Assembly: GCA_002314445.1 (NCBI GenBank)
Contig: DCFX01000097.1
Coordinates: 40,985-104,984 of the forward strand
Origin: Treponema sp. UBA1793
Lineage (GTDB): Bacteria > Spirochaetota > Spirochaetia > Treponematales > Treponemataceae
Direction: 5' to 3'
Length of the DNA stretch: 64,000 bases
Part shown: one piece after another, positions 54,189 through 62,285 of the stretch
Position numbering within the stretch: position 1 is the stretch's first letter
Layout: the number at the start of each line of letters is the position of its first letter
The notes under the pieces: model-generated
Database searches by the model: none
The model's input: only the letters and a program-made list of their open reading frames with translations
Told to the model about the DNA's origin: nothing
Program-made: the position numbers and the translations under genes

Positions 54189-56942
54189 ATGGAAATATAT
54201 GATGTAAAAATAAATCATAACAGTTGTCCCGTCGGACTGGAACTGAATGATGTTGTCGTATCCTATAAAGTACGCAACGCAGAGGGCATAAAACAGGCAG
54301 CTGCGCGTATCAGCGTCTCACTCTTTCCTGATATGCAGCAGCCTGTTTTTGATACAGGGAAAAGCAGAGCCGTTAGTTCTCTTGGGACGAAACTTCCGCT
54401 GAAACTCCTTCCCCGTACAAGATATTACGTGTGCGTTGAAGTGTGGCCGGATACCGGCGCACAGGGAACGGGCTGCGTAACATATTTTGAGACGGCAAAA
54501 CTCTCCGAAAAATGGAGCGCCAGATGGATTGGGTCTCCTTTCCCAAAACACGTTCTGCCTGTGTTTACGAAAGAATTTTCTGCAGAACAGGCGGAGAGCG
54601 CACGGCTGTATGCAACAGGACTTGGTTTATACGATGTATACCTTGACGGAAAAAAGGCCGCCGACGTATTCCTGTCTCCCGGTTGTACAAATTATGCCGA
54701 CAGGATTCAGTACCAGACATATGATGTAAGCCGTTTTTTTAAACGCAGCGGGAAACATATACTCGAATTTTATCTTGCAGACGGCTGGTACAAGGGCAGG
54801 TTCGGGTATGAGGGAAAGTCGGAAATATACGGCAGCAGGTATGAACTCCTTGCAGAACTGCATATGAAGACCGGCGGAGGAAGTGAAACCATACTCTCGA
54901 CTGACGATTCGTGGCGCGTGCGGAAAAGTGAAATAACATTCGCCTCGATTTATGATGGAGAAAAATTTGAACCGGCCGTACAGGAAGCGCCCGTATATAA
55001 AAAGGCCGTCTGCATCACAAAAGATTTCGATGCACTCATTCCGCAGACAACGCCTCCTGTTGAAATAGAATGTACCAGAAAACCCGCTGCGCTGATTCGT
55101 ACGCCGGCGCATGAATGGGTGCTCGATTTCGGCCAGAATATGGCAGGCTTTGTCCGTTTTACTGTAAAAATTCCGCGGGGAAAGACAGTCCGTCTGCAGT
55201 ACGGAGAAATTCTGCAGGAAGGAAATTTTTACCGGGAGAATCTCCGCACCGCAAAAGCCGAATATGTATATATTTCTGACGGCAGGGAGCATACGGTTCA
55301 GCCGCACTTTACCTATTACGGATTCCGTTATGTAAAAGTTGAAGGTATTACAAACAAAGACATACTCATGAAGTTTGAGGCATGCACGATTCACAGCGCA
55401 TTTCAGAGAAAGGGCAGCATAAAGACTTCCGACAGACTGGTGAACAGGCTTATAACGAATGCGGAGTGGGGCCAGCGGAGCAATTTCGTCGACATTCCGA
55501 CCGACTGCCCGCAGCGCGACGAACGTATGGGCTGGACTGCAGACACGCAGGTCTTTACCGGGACTGCGCTTTTTCAAACCGACTGCTTCAGTTTTTACCG
55601 CAAGTTTCTTGGTGATATGTGGTCGGAACAGCAGCACCGTAATGGAGATGTTCCGTTCGTCGTTCCTTCCTTCGGACTTGGAGGAGGAGCGGCTGTCTGG
55701 GGAGATGCAGCGACGATAATGCCCTGGAACATGTATCTGTTCTCAGGTGATAAAACGATACTTGAAGAACAGTTTGAGAGCATGCGTTCCTGGGTCGACT
55801 TTGTAAAGCGTATAGACGATGCGGACGGCGGTACGAGACTGTGGCGCACTGGCTTCCAGTTTGGAGACTGGCTCGCGCTCGATTCGGAAACGGGAACCGG
55901 TGTAAAAGGCGGAACGGAAGATGCGTTCATCGCCTCTGCTTATTATTATTATTCGGCGGGTATTACTGCGGAATGTGCCCGCATTATCGGACGGGACAGC
56001 GACGCGGAAAAATATACAAAACTGAAAGATGAAATACTGTCGGCAATCCGCAGCGAGTATTTTACTTCGACAGGAAGGCTTGCCGTAACAACCCAGTGTG
56101 CGTACGTCCTCTGCCTGCAGTTCAAATTAGCCCCTGATGAAAAGTCGCTTCAGCGTGCAGCCGATCAGCTGGCGGAAAAGATACAGCTCAACAACGGATA
56201 TCTGAAGACAGGGTTTACCGGTACGCCCTTTCTCTGCAGCGTCCTTTCCTCCTGCGGATATACTAATCTGGCGTACAGACTGCTGCTCAACGACAAGTAT
56301 CCGGGCTGGCTTTACGAAGTGAAAATGGGTGCGACGACAGTATGGGAGCGCTGGAATTCAGTGCTTCCCGACGGAAAGATTTCCGGAACGGATATGAACT
56401 CGCTCAACCATTATGCGTACGGTTCCATTGTCGAATGGATATACCGGGCTGTCGCCGGACTGAACCCGGTGGAAAGTGCCCCCGGATTTAAAAAGGCCGT
56501 CATAAAACCTCTGCCCGACTACCGGATAACAAAAACAGATATGGTATATGATTCCGCTGCAGGGCGGTATGAAATTCACTGGAAACTGCACAAAGACGGA
56601 AAATTCGATTTGTCGGTCGATATTCCGTTCGATGCGGAAGCGCAGCTTGTGCTGCCCGGCAAAAAAGAGAATGCGTGCATCATGCTGCATGCAGGACATC
56701 ATGAGTATGCATATATGCCGGATATTTCCATCATAAAATTGTACAGTATTGAAAGTCCTGTGAACGATCTTATGGACAGCAGAAAGTGTCTCGCTCTGCT
56801 CCGGCAGGCAGGAATCAATCCTGATGCAATTCCTGTTCCTCTGCGGAATTCACCGCTCGTGCAGTTGTCCGAAATGCCGTTTGTTTCTCTCACGGAAAAA
56901 GCGAAAACGGCACTCGATTTGAAACTGCGGAAGGTGAAGTGA
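54189..56942 (+). CDS. GH78 alpha-L-rhamnosidase
   Basis: The protein has 917 residues from ATG 54189 with GGAG 7 bases upstream; the frame extends back into the GH1 gene. The domain order is the usual one: N-terminal beta domains including the Bac_rhamnosid_N region (LYATGLGLYDVYLDGKKA), the WVLDFGQNMAGFV block, then the (alpha/alpha)6 catalytic domain with DCPQRDERMGWTAD (Asp444, Glu445, Asp452). A C-terminal beta domain follows, and a tail of about 65 residues goes beyond it. There is no signal peptide. It hydrolyses terminal alpha-L-rhamnose and, with GH1, could dismantle rutinose-, neohesperidose- or pectin-like rhamnosides. Confidence 0.92.
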   Translation: MEIYDVKINHNSCPVGLELNDVVVSYKVRNAEGIKQAAARISVSLFPDMQQPVFDTGKSRAVSSLGTKLPLKLLPRTRYYVCVEVWPDTGAQGTGCVTYFETAKLSEKWSARWIGSPFPKHVLPVFTKEFSAEQAESARLYATGLGLYDVYLDGKKAADVFLSPGCTNYADRIQYQTYDVSRFFKRSGKHILEFYLADGWYKGRFGYEGKSEIYGSRYELLAELHMKTGGGSETILSTDDSWRVRKSEITFASIYDGEKFEPAVQEAPVYKKAVCITKDFDALIPQTTPPVEIECTRKPAALIRTPAHEWVLDFGQNMAGFVRFTVKIPRGKTVRLQYGEILQEGNFYRENLRTAKAEYVYISDGREHTVQPHFTYYGFRYVKVEGITNKDILMKFEACTIHSAFQRKGSIKTSDRLVNRLITNAEWGQRSNFVDIPTDCPQRDERMGWTADTQVFTGTALFQTDCFSFYRKFLGDMWSEQQHRNGDVPFVVPSFGLGGGAAVWGDAATIMPWNMYLFSGDKTILEEQFESMRSWVDFVKRIDDADGGTRLWRTGFQFGDWLALDSETGTGVKGGTEDAFIASAYYYYSAGITAECARIIGRDSDAEKYTKLKDEILSAIRSEYFTSTGRLAVTTQCAYVLCLQFKLAPDEKSLQRAADQLAEKIQLNNGYLKTGFTGTPFLCSVLSSCGYTNLAYRLLLNDKYPGWLYEVKMGATTVWERWNSVLPDGKISGTDMNSLNHYAYGSIVEWIYRAVAGLNPVESAPGFKKAVIKPLPDYRITKTDMVYDSAAGRYEIHWKLHKDGKFDLSVDIPFDAEAQLVLPGKKENACIMLHAGHHEYAYMPDISIIKLYSIESPVNDLMDSRKCLALLRQAGINPDAIPVPLRNSPLVQLSEMPFVSLTEKAKTALDLKLRKVK

Positions 56943-56972
56943 TTTCCGATATATGACATATGGTACGGCAGA

Positions 56973-56996
56973 TTATCCTTTGCTATTTAAGGATAA
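56973..56996 (+). terminator. Weak hairpin after the rhamnosidase gene
   Basis: An 8-bp AT-rich stem TTATCCTT/AAGGATAA with an 8-base loop lies 30 bases after the stop, before the repeat lipoprotein gene. It may be a terminator or a regulatory site. Confidence 0.35.
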
Positions 56997-57026
56997 ATCA
57001 TTATTTATGAGGTAAAATAATGATAA

Positions 57027-58157
57027 ATGTTGTCGACCAGATTGCATTGTATTTTGTGTATTATTCTCATTTTCTCCGGATTTACGGTTTTGTCGTGTTC
57101 AAATCCTTCCGTTTCTGATGTAGCATCCGATACGGCGGAAAAAGTTTATGCAGCCGGTTATGCCGCAGATAGTTCCGACGTATGGATACCCGGCTATTGG
57201 AAAAACGGAACATGGAATGCGCTTGCGAATTTGAATAGTTTTTACGACGGATATGTACGCTCCATTGTTATTTCCGGCAGTGATATGTTTGCCGCAGGAT
57301 ATGCAGACGATGGTATGGGAGTATCTGTCGCCGGTTATTGGAAAAACGGTACATGGACGGGGCTTATTAATTCTTATGGCGCTTCCTGTAACGCGTATGT
57401 TACAGCATTTACCGTATCGGGAAACGATATATATGCGGCTGGAGGGGCTTCGGACAGTACCGGAGTGTGCAACGCAGGATACTGGAAAAATGGGAATTGG
57501 AACGAACTGGAAAATGCATATGAAGCCGCCGGAAGCGCATATGTTACATCAGTCGTAGTATCCGGTGATGATATCTTTATTGCCGGATACGCTGATGACA
57601 GCAACGGAGTATGCAAAGCAGGTTACTGGAAAAACGGAATATGGAAGGAATTGTCCAATATGTATGATACATCCTGCAACGCGTATGTTACAGCATTTAC
57701 CGTATCGGGCTACGATGTCTATGCGGCAGGGGGAGCATCCGACAGTTCCGGCGTATGCATCGCAGGCTGCTGGAAAAACGGAACATGGACAGAGTTATCC
57801 AATTCTTATGATGCTTCAAAAAGTGCATATGTCACTTCGCTGGCTATATTGGAAAACGATATATATGCCGCCGGATATGCTATTAATAGTTCAAACATAT
57901 GTGTTGCAGGCTACTGGAAAAACGGAACATGGACAGAGTTATCCAATTCTTACGATACTTCAAAAAGTGCATATGCTACGTCGATAGTTGCGTCTGACAG
58001 AGGTGTTTTTGCCGGAGGTGTTGCTCTTAACGCTTCCGATGTATATGCAGCGGGCTACTGGAAGGACGGAATCTGGAACGAACTGCCTAATTCATACAGT
58101 ACTTCAAAAGACGGTTATGCAGCTCATGTTAATTCGCTCATTGTTGTCGATGAATGA
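57027..58157 (+). CDS. Lipoprotein of seven 48-residue repeats, putative seven-bladed beta-propeller
   Basis: The protein has 376 residues. The signal peptide ends in lipobox VLSC. From residue 42 to the end it consists of seven repeats, the first of 47 and the others of 48 residues. Each has the core AAGYA-DSSGV---AGYWKNGTW-ELSNSY followed by SAYVTS--VSG-DIY. Seven copies and the WKNGxW beta pattern suggest a propeller with one repeat per blade; this is inference. Only ATG 57027 opens the frame, directly after TGATAA. The GAGG site is better spaced for an out-of-frame ATG at 57020. I know no assigned function for this repeat; similar repeats occur in treponemal and gut bacterial proteins of unknown role. 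It is likely surface exposed. Confidence 0.8.
   Translation: MLSTRLHCILCIILIFSGFTVLSCSNPSVSDVASDTAEKVYAAGYAADSSDVWIPGYWKNGTWNALANLNSFYDGYVRSIVISGSDMFAAGYADDGMGVSVAGYWKNGTWTGLINSYGASCNAYVTAFTVSGNDIYAAGGASDSTGVCNAGYWKNGNWNELENAYEAAGSAYVTSVVVSGDDIFIAGYADDSNGVCKAGYWKNGIWKELSNMYDTSCNAYVTAFTVSGYDVYAAGGASDSSGVCIAGCWKNGTWTELSNSYDASKSAYVTSLAILENDIYAAGYAINSSNICVAGYWKNGTWTELSNSYDTSKSAYATSIVASDRGVFAGGVALNASDVYAAGYWKDGIWNELPNSYSTSKDGYAAHVNSLIVVDE
57150..58154 (+). repeat. Seven tandem coding repeats of about 144 bp
   Basis: The repeats encode blades of the lipoprotein at 57027. Copies 2 and 4, and copies 5 and 6, share long near-identical stretches (for example GTATGTTACAGCATTTACCG at both 57396 and 57685), which points to recent duplication or gene conversion between blades. 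Confidence 0.85.
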
Positions 58158-58161
58158 TGAT

Positions 58162-59532
58162 TCAGGCTGTTTTTCCAAACTCATTAATTCTCTGCTTGCT
58201 TAAATTTTTGAATGTATATATATACAAAACGCCAGCAAGAAGCAGCGAAAGTATGTCAGCTACAGGTTGTGCCCATATTAGTCCCGTCAACCCAATAACC
58301 GATTTCAGGATAAACAGGGCAGGAATAAAAATAATTCCCTGTCTGCTTAAGTTGATAATAAGTGAAGGGGTGGCTGCACCCATTGCCTGCAATGTATTGG
58401 TAAGGACATAGAATACACCAAACAGCGAACTTGTTGAAAGCAAAATTCTTGCAAATTGAACAGCATAACCAAAAGCGGTAGCGTCAGTCAAAAATGCACC
58501 TACTATTTGATTTGTAAAAAGATAGCAGACAACCGTTAATACAACGCCCAGAATTAAAGCGAATAGAATGGAAAAAATAAAAATTTTCTTAAAACGTTTC
58601 CATAGCCTGGCACCAACGCAATATCCGAGCAATGGCTGTATTCCCTGTCCCAGACCCATACAGACCATGCCTGTAATAGTTATAACCTTCATAGCAACAC
58701 CCATTCCGGCAATCGCCATATCTCCGTATTCCGCCATTTGACTGTTAATAATGATTTGTGAAACGCTCATTAACATAGAACCTAATGCGGATGGAATGCC
58801 AATTACCAGTACGCTGCTGCAAACTTTGTCCCTTACAGTAAAATCTTTTATACTGATACTAAGGCTGGAGTTTCCGCGTAGAAAGTACCAGATATAATAT
58901 CCCGCACTGAAAACATTTCCAATTAAGGTTGCGATAGCTGCACCTGCAATGTTCCAACCGAAGCCTAAAATCATGACAGGATCTAAAATGACATTCAGCA
59001 AATTTCCGAGGAGCTGCCCCATCATAGCCTTACCGGATTCTCCTTCAGTACGTATAACATTTGAGTAACAATTTGAAATTAACACGAAAGGTCCGCCGCA
59101 AACAACAATACATAAATAGGTTTTTGCCAGTCCAAATGTATCGGAGCTTGCGCCAATTAATGTAAGAATGGGGTTCATAAAAATCAGAAACACTGCAACC
59201 ATGATTACGCCGACAATGACACATCCCCACATACAGAAAGAGCAGACTTTTTTTGCATACTCTTTCTTTCCTTCTCCTAATGCCCTTGAAATAACTGAAG
59301 TACCGCCAATACCAAAAGCCGTACCAACTGCCATAAACATCAAAAATACGGGAGCTGCAAGTGAAACCGCCGCAACCTGTAATGCGTCATGTGTTTGTCC
59401 GATAAAAAAAGTATCTGCCAGATTATAAACTAATACCATTAGCATTGCAGCCATTGCTGGTAATGCGTTATTAAACACCGCCTGCGGAACCGATGCTTTA
59501 CTGAAGATGTCCATAGAGTTTTTGGTGGCCAT
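58162..59532 (-). CDS. MATE-family efflux transporter (AT-rich, linked to MarR)
   Basis: The protein has 456 residues from ATG 59532 behind AAAGGAG; the frame begins 9 codons earlier. It has twelve helices in two MATE halves. Base use is clearly more AT-rich than in neighbouring genes, and it is only distantly similar to the MATE at 38690. The MarR gene immediately upstream on the same strand forms a resistance-type pair. Its stop lies 4 bases from the stop of the convergent repeat lipoprotein. Acquisition from a low-GC Firmicute-like donor is plausible. Confidence 0.88.
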   Translation of the reverse strand: MATKNSMDIFSKASVPQAVFNNALPAMAAMLMVLVYNLADTFFIGQTHDALQVAAVSLAAPVFLMFMAVGTAFGIGGTSVISRALGEGKKEYAKKVCSFCMWGCVIVGVIMVAVFLIFMNPILTLIGASSDTFGLAKTYLCIVVCGGPFVLISNCYSNVIRTEGESGKAMMGQLLGNLLNVILDPVMILGFGWNIAGAAIATLIGNVFSAGYYIWYFLRGNSSLSISIKDFTVRDKVCSSVLVIGIPSALGSMLMSVSQIIINSQMAEYGDMAIAGMGVAMKVITITGMVCMGLGQGIQPLLGYCVGARLWKRFKKIFIFSILFALILGVVLTVVCYLFTNQIVGAFLTDATAFGYAVQFARILLSTSSLFGVFYVLTNTLQAMGAATPSLIINLSRQGIIFIPALFILKSVIGLTGLIWAQPVADILSLLLAGVLYIYTFKNLSKQRINEFGKTA

Positions 59533-59549
59533 TTTTGCTCCTTTATTAT

Positions 59550-59563
59550 AATCGTACACGATT
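59550..59563. promoter_or_regulatory. Candidate MarR operator in front of the MATE gene
   Basis: AATCGT-AC-ACGATT is a perfect 6-bp inverted repeat with a 2-base centre, 17 bases before the MATE start. Related TAATCGC sequences lie at about 59572-59579 and near 60103-60110 upstream of the MarR gene. Confidence 0.5.
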
Positions 59564-59614
59564 AATATCTTGCGATTATTTTATCATACTTTTTTCACTG
59601 ATTTCAGACAAATA

Positions 59615-60046
59615 TTATAAGTTGCTCACTTTTTCATTTACTTTTTGCAATAAGGACAAAAATATCTTTTTTTCACTATATGTGAGATTTCCTAAAAGTT
59701 CTTTTTCTGTTTGATCCATTTCCTGTTTGGCTTCATCATAATATTTCTTCCCGAGTTTAGTAAGTTCAACATATTTTATTCTTTTATCTTCAGTATCGCT
59801 TGATACTAAGACAAGTTGCTTTTGTTCTAATCTGGAAATAAGACCTGCAGTAGTAGACTGTGCAAGTAACAAACGTTTTTCCAATTCCTTAAAAGTAAGT
59901 TTTCCTGCAGGTGAGTTTATTAATTCAATCAAAGTGGATATTTGAGAAAGTGTTATATCTTTTTTGTGCAGTTGATTATTACACCGTTTTTCCAATGCAT
60001 TATGGATTTGACGGATTAATGCTCCGCAAGTATCATTTTCTATCAA
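59615..60046 (-). CDS. MarR-family transcriptional regulator
   Basis: The protein has 143 residues from TTG 60046 behind AGAGGA. The winged helix is at about 45-110 (LTFKELEKRLLLAQSTTAGLISRLEQKQLV, wing SSDTEDKRIKYVELT). It probably represses itself and the adjacent MATE gene and is released by a toxic ligand. Like the MATE gene it is AT-rich, and the two look like one transferred unit. Confidence 0.88.
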   Translation of the reverse strand: MIENDTCGALIRQIHNALEKRCNNQLHKKDITLSQISTLIELINSPAGKLTFKELEKRLLLAQSTTAGLISRLEQKQLVLVSSDTEDKRIKYVELTKLGKKYYDEAKQEMDQTEKELLGNLTYSEKKIFLSLLQKVNEKVSNL

Positions 60047-60067
60047 GGTTGTCCTCTATCTTCCGCC

Positions 60068-60096
60068 AAAATAGCAGTACAATAAGAAAATGTCAA
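60068..60096 (-). promoter_or_regulatory. Sigma-70 promoter of the MarR-MATE operon
   Basis: On the minus strand TTGACA (60096-60091) and TATTTT (60073-60068) are separated by exactly 17 bases. A TTAATCGC element, a candidate MarR site, lies just upstream of the -35 box. Confidence 0.65.
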
Positions 60097-60195
60097 TAGC
60101 AAGCGATTAATTTAGCTATATTGGGGACTTCCTGAATTTTGTATGCTTCTTATGATGTAAAACATTTGTCGCCTTAATAGTTTTTGTCAGTATAA

Positions 60196-61941
60196 TTAAC
60201 AAGTAGAGACAGCATTGCGCCCCTCTTCCTTCGCTTTATAAAGAGCTTCATCGACGCGCGACATGATAGTATGAATCGAATCTCCTTTACAGTAAGCCGT
60301 TGCACCGGCGCTGCAGGTAATATGCAGTCCGCCCGAGAAAGGTGCCTCGGAAATAGTGTGAATGAATTCTTCCGCTAGTTCCTTAGCCAGTTCAATCTGA
60401 TTATCAGGTATAATGCATAAGAATTCTTCGCCACCCCACCGTCCGACGATATCGGTCTTTCGTATGAATGTATACCGGAGCCATTCGGAGAATTCAATGA
60501 GAATTTTGTCTCCTGTAAGGTGGCCGTGTTTATCGTTAATCTTTTTGAAAAAATCAATATCTGTCAATATGATTGAAAATGAGGAGCCGTGCCGTTCTGC
60601 ACGTGCTATTTCATAGGAAAATATTTCATCGAGTTTTCTTCTATTATAAAGTCCTGTCAGTTTGTCCACCGTTGCAAGTTTTAAAAGCTGCCTGTTTGCC
60701 TCTTCAAGTTCTCCCATGACAGTTTCGATAAAGCGGATGAAATAGCTGACGGCTTTTATATGCTGATGAAGCGGAACAGGAGCCGCTCCACAGTTGCTTT
60801 CATCCTGTGTGTTTTCCTGCCGGTTTTCGCCTTCTCTTATTCCGACGGTGACAATTGAAGAATTAAACAATTCTATTTCAGGACCGGAGCGGAAATATTC
60901 TCCTGCAGTATAAAATCCTGTTGTCGGTGCAATCTGCGAAAAATGCAATGTCTCCTGCTGGATGTCGTCACTGAGAAGAAGCCGTCTGGTTCCGCAGGAA
61001 AACAGGAAGACTGCGTCCGGCTTGAATTTTTGCATTCTTGCATGAATCCTGCGTGATTCTTCCATTATTTCAAAAGGTTCGGCATATCCGATTCTGAATT
61101 TTTCTCCTGTCTTCATATCGGCACCAAATGTAATTCCTTCGTTTTCGGTTACCGAAAAGGGGACTCGGGCGATATAGCCGTGTTCCTGTTTTACAAGAAA
61201 TGAAAAGCCGACCGCATTTACTGCAAAATCAGTATTGTTTTCAATACCCAGATAGTGGCGGTACACCGAGAATGCCGGAAGTCCGTCTACCTGTTCTACA
61301 ATTTTTCCGTGTGCAGCAGTTATAGTCATTTCTTTACTGAACGGTTTCCAGCCGAGAAAAACGGAAACGTCCAGCGCAATATCCTTTCCCGTGAAAATAA
61401 TGACGGCAACTCCGGAATCACATGCTGTATGACCGCAGAGAATGAACGATTTTCCCTGTTCGTCGTAATAGCCTGCCGCTCCGCCAAAAATCGGACAGCC
61501 CGGGTCTAGTGCCGATATCGGTTTGATGAATTCCGACGAATTCATGCTGACAGCCGTACAGAGCAGCATAATACCCGCTGCCTGTGCAATTTTCGGCTCT
61601 ATCTTCTGTTTGACGCATTCACCGAGATGTTTTTCATCTCCGGGGCGGCAGGGGAGCGTAAACAGTTCCACATCCGATGAGCGGAAAAATGAAACAGCCA
61701 TTACCGTTTTGCCGGTTGTCGTATATCCGTTAATAATTTCGCCGTTTGTTGTTGCTCCGGTCAAAACCGCTCCGGGGAAATGTCTGAGCGCTGCGGCCGC
61801 AAGATTTTCAAGCCATTCTTTATCATTTATGGAAGTGTATATTTGTATGAACACAGTACGTACAGGTTCTATACTGTGATAATGTTCGAGCCGAATATCT
61901 ATATCATCCGGTGACTCAATGCTTAGAATAAGCTGATTCAT
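60196..61941 (-). CDS. FIST sensor domain / GGDEF diguanylate cyclase
   Basis: This 581-residue cytoplasmic protein has a FIST-N-type region at about 30-210 (TGATTNGEIINGYTTTGKT), a FIST-C-type region at about 220-370 ending in the FYTAGEYFRSGPEIELFNSS block, a short coiled linker near 395-420 and a complete GGDEF domain. The active site is GGEEF at 503-507, and an inhibitory RKTD motif lies five residues before it, so product inhibition by c-di-GMP is likely. It should make c-di-GMP in response to a small ligand; FIST domains were proposed to bind amino-acid-like molecules. No transmembrane helix is present. Confidence 0.9.
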   Translation of the reverse strand: MNQLILSIESPDDIDIRLEHYHSIEPVRTVFIQIYTSINDKEWLENLAAAALRHFPGAVLTGATTNGEIINGYTTTGKTVMAVSFFRSSDVELFTLPCRPGDEKHLGECVKQKIEPKIAQAAGIMLLCTAVSMNSSEFIKPISALDPGCPIFGGAAGYYDEQGKSFILCGHTACDSGVAVIIFTGKDIALDVSVFLGWKPFSKEMTITAAHGKIVEQVDGLPAFSVYRHYLGIENNTDFAVNAVGFSFLVKQEHGYIARVPFSVTENEGITFGADMKTGEKFRIGYAEPFEIMEESRRIHARMQKFKPDAVFLFSCGTRRLLLSDDIQQETLHFSQIAPTTGFYTAGEYFRSGPEIELFNSSIVTVGIREGENRQENTQDESNCGAAPVPLHQHIKAVSYFIRFIETVMGELEEANRQLLKLATVDKLTGLYNRRKLDEIFSYEIARAERHGSSFSIILTDIDFFKKINDKHGHLTGDKILIEFSEWLRYTFIRKTDIVGRWGGEEFLCIIPDNQIELAKELAEEFIHTISEAPFSGGLHITCSAGATAYCKGDSIHTIMSRVDEALYKAKEEGRNAVSTC

Positions 61942-62063
61942 TACTGCCTTTATAGACCTTAGTCAGTTTACTGTCAATGGTTTCTTTTACCGTCATTACG
62001 ATATGCTGATAATCGGAACCATTGACAGTTATTATCCGTACGGAGTGATACTGTGCAGTACTT

Positions 62064-62285
62064 TTAAAATCTCAGCATGAGAATGACTTTCGCCGCCGAA
62101 AATTTGACACGTACCGGATTGCCGTCATCAATAACCCAGTCCCGGAAGTTTTTAAATCCGGCTTCATATCCCGCTTCGCCGTGGTAGAATGTCTGCTCCA
62201 CCTGAATAAACGCGCCAGGAATGACAGGATAAAATGGCAGCTGGTATCCGATGAAGAAGTTTCCGCTGTACCGCCAGCCGTTCAT
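62064..62285 (-). pseudogene. 3' part of a small outer-membrane beta-barrel gene, out of frame with its 5' part
   Basis: The frame encodes 73 residues starting by ATGA overlap at the lnt stop. It reads as beta-barrel strands (GWRYSGNFFIGYQ, PGAFIQVEQTFY) and ends VKFSAAKVILMLRF, an alternating pattern with C-terminal Phe typical of outer-membrane proteins. The missing N-terminal part, with its own signal peptide, is found as the extra C-terminal tail of lnt one frame away. One base added near 62285 would join them. It could instead be a translationally coupled fragment. No slippery heptamer is present, so programmed frameshifting is unlikely. Confidence 0.5.

Noticed and set aside
54627..55637. 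A 336-codon open frame antisense to the GH78 gene
   Set aside because: The plus-strand rhamnosidase has complete domain order and catalytic motifs; the antisense frame has no family features.
57150..58154. Tandem repeats considered as a CRISPR array or minisatellite
   Set aside because: The 144-bp unit is a multiple of three, stays in frame through the whole lipoprotein and encodes conserved residues without unique spacers.
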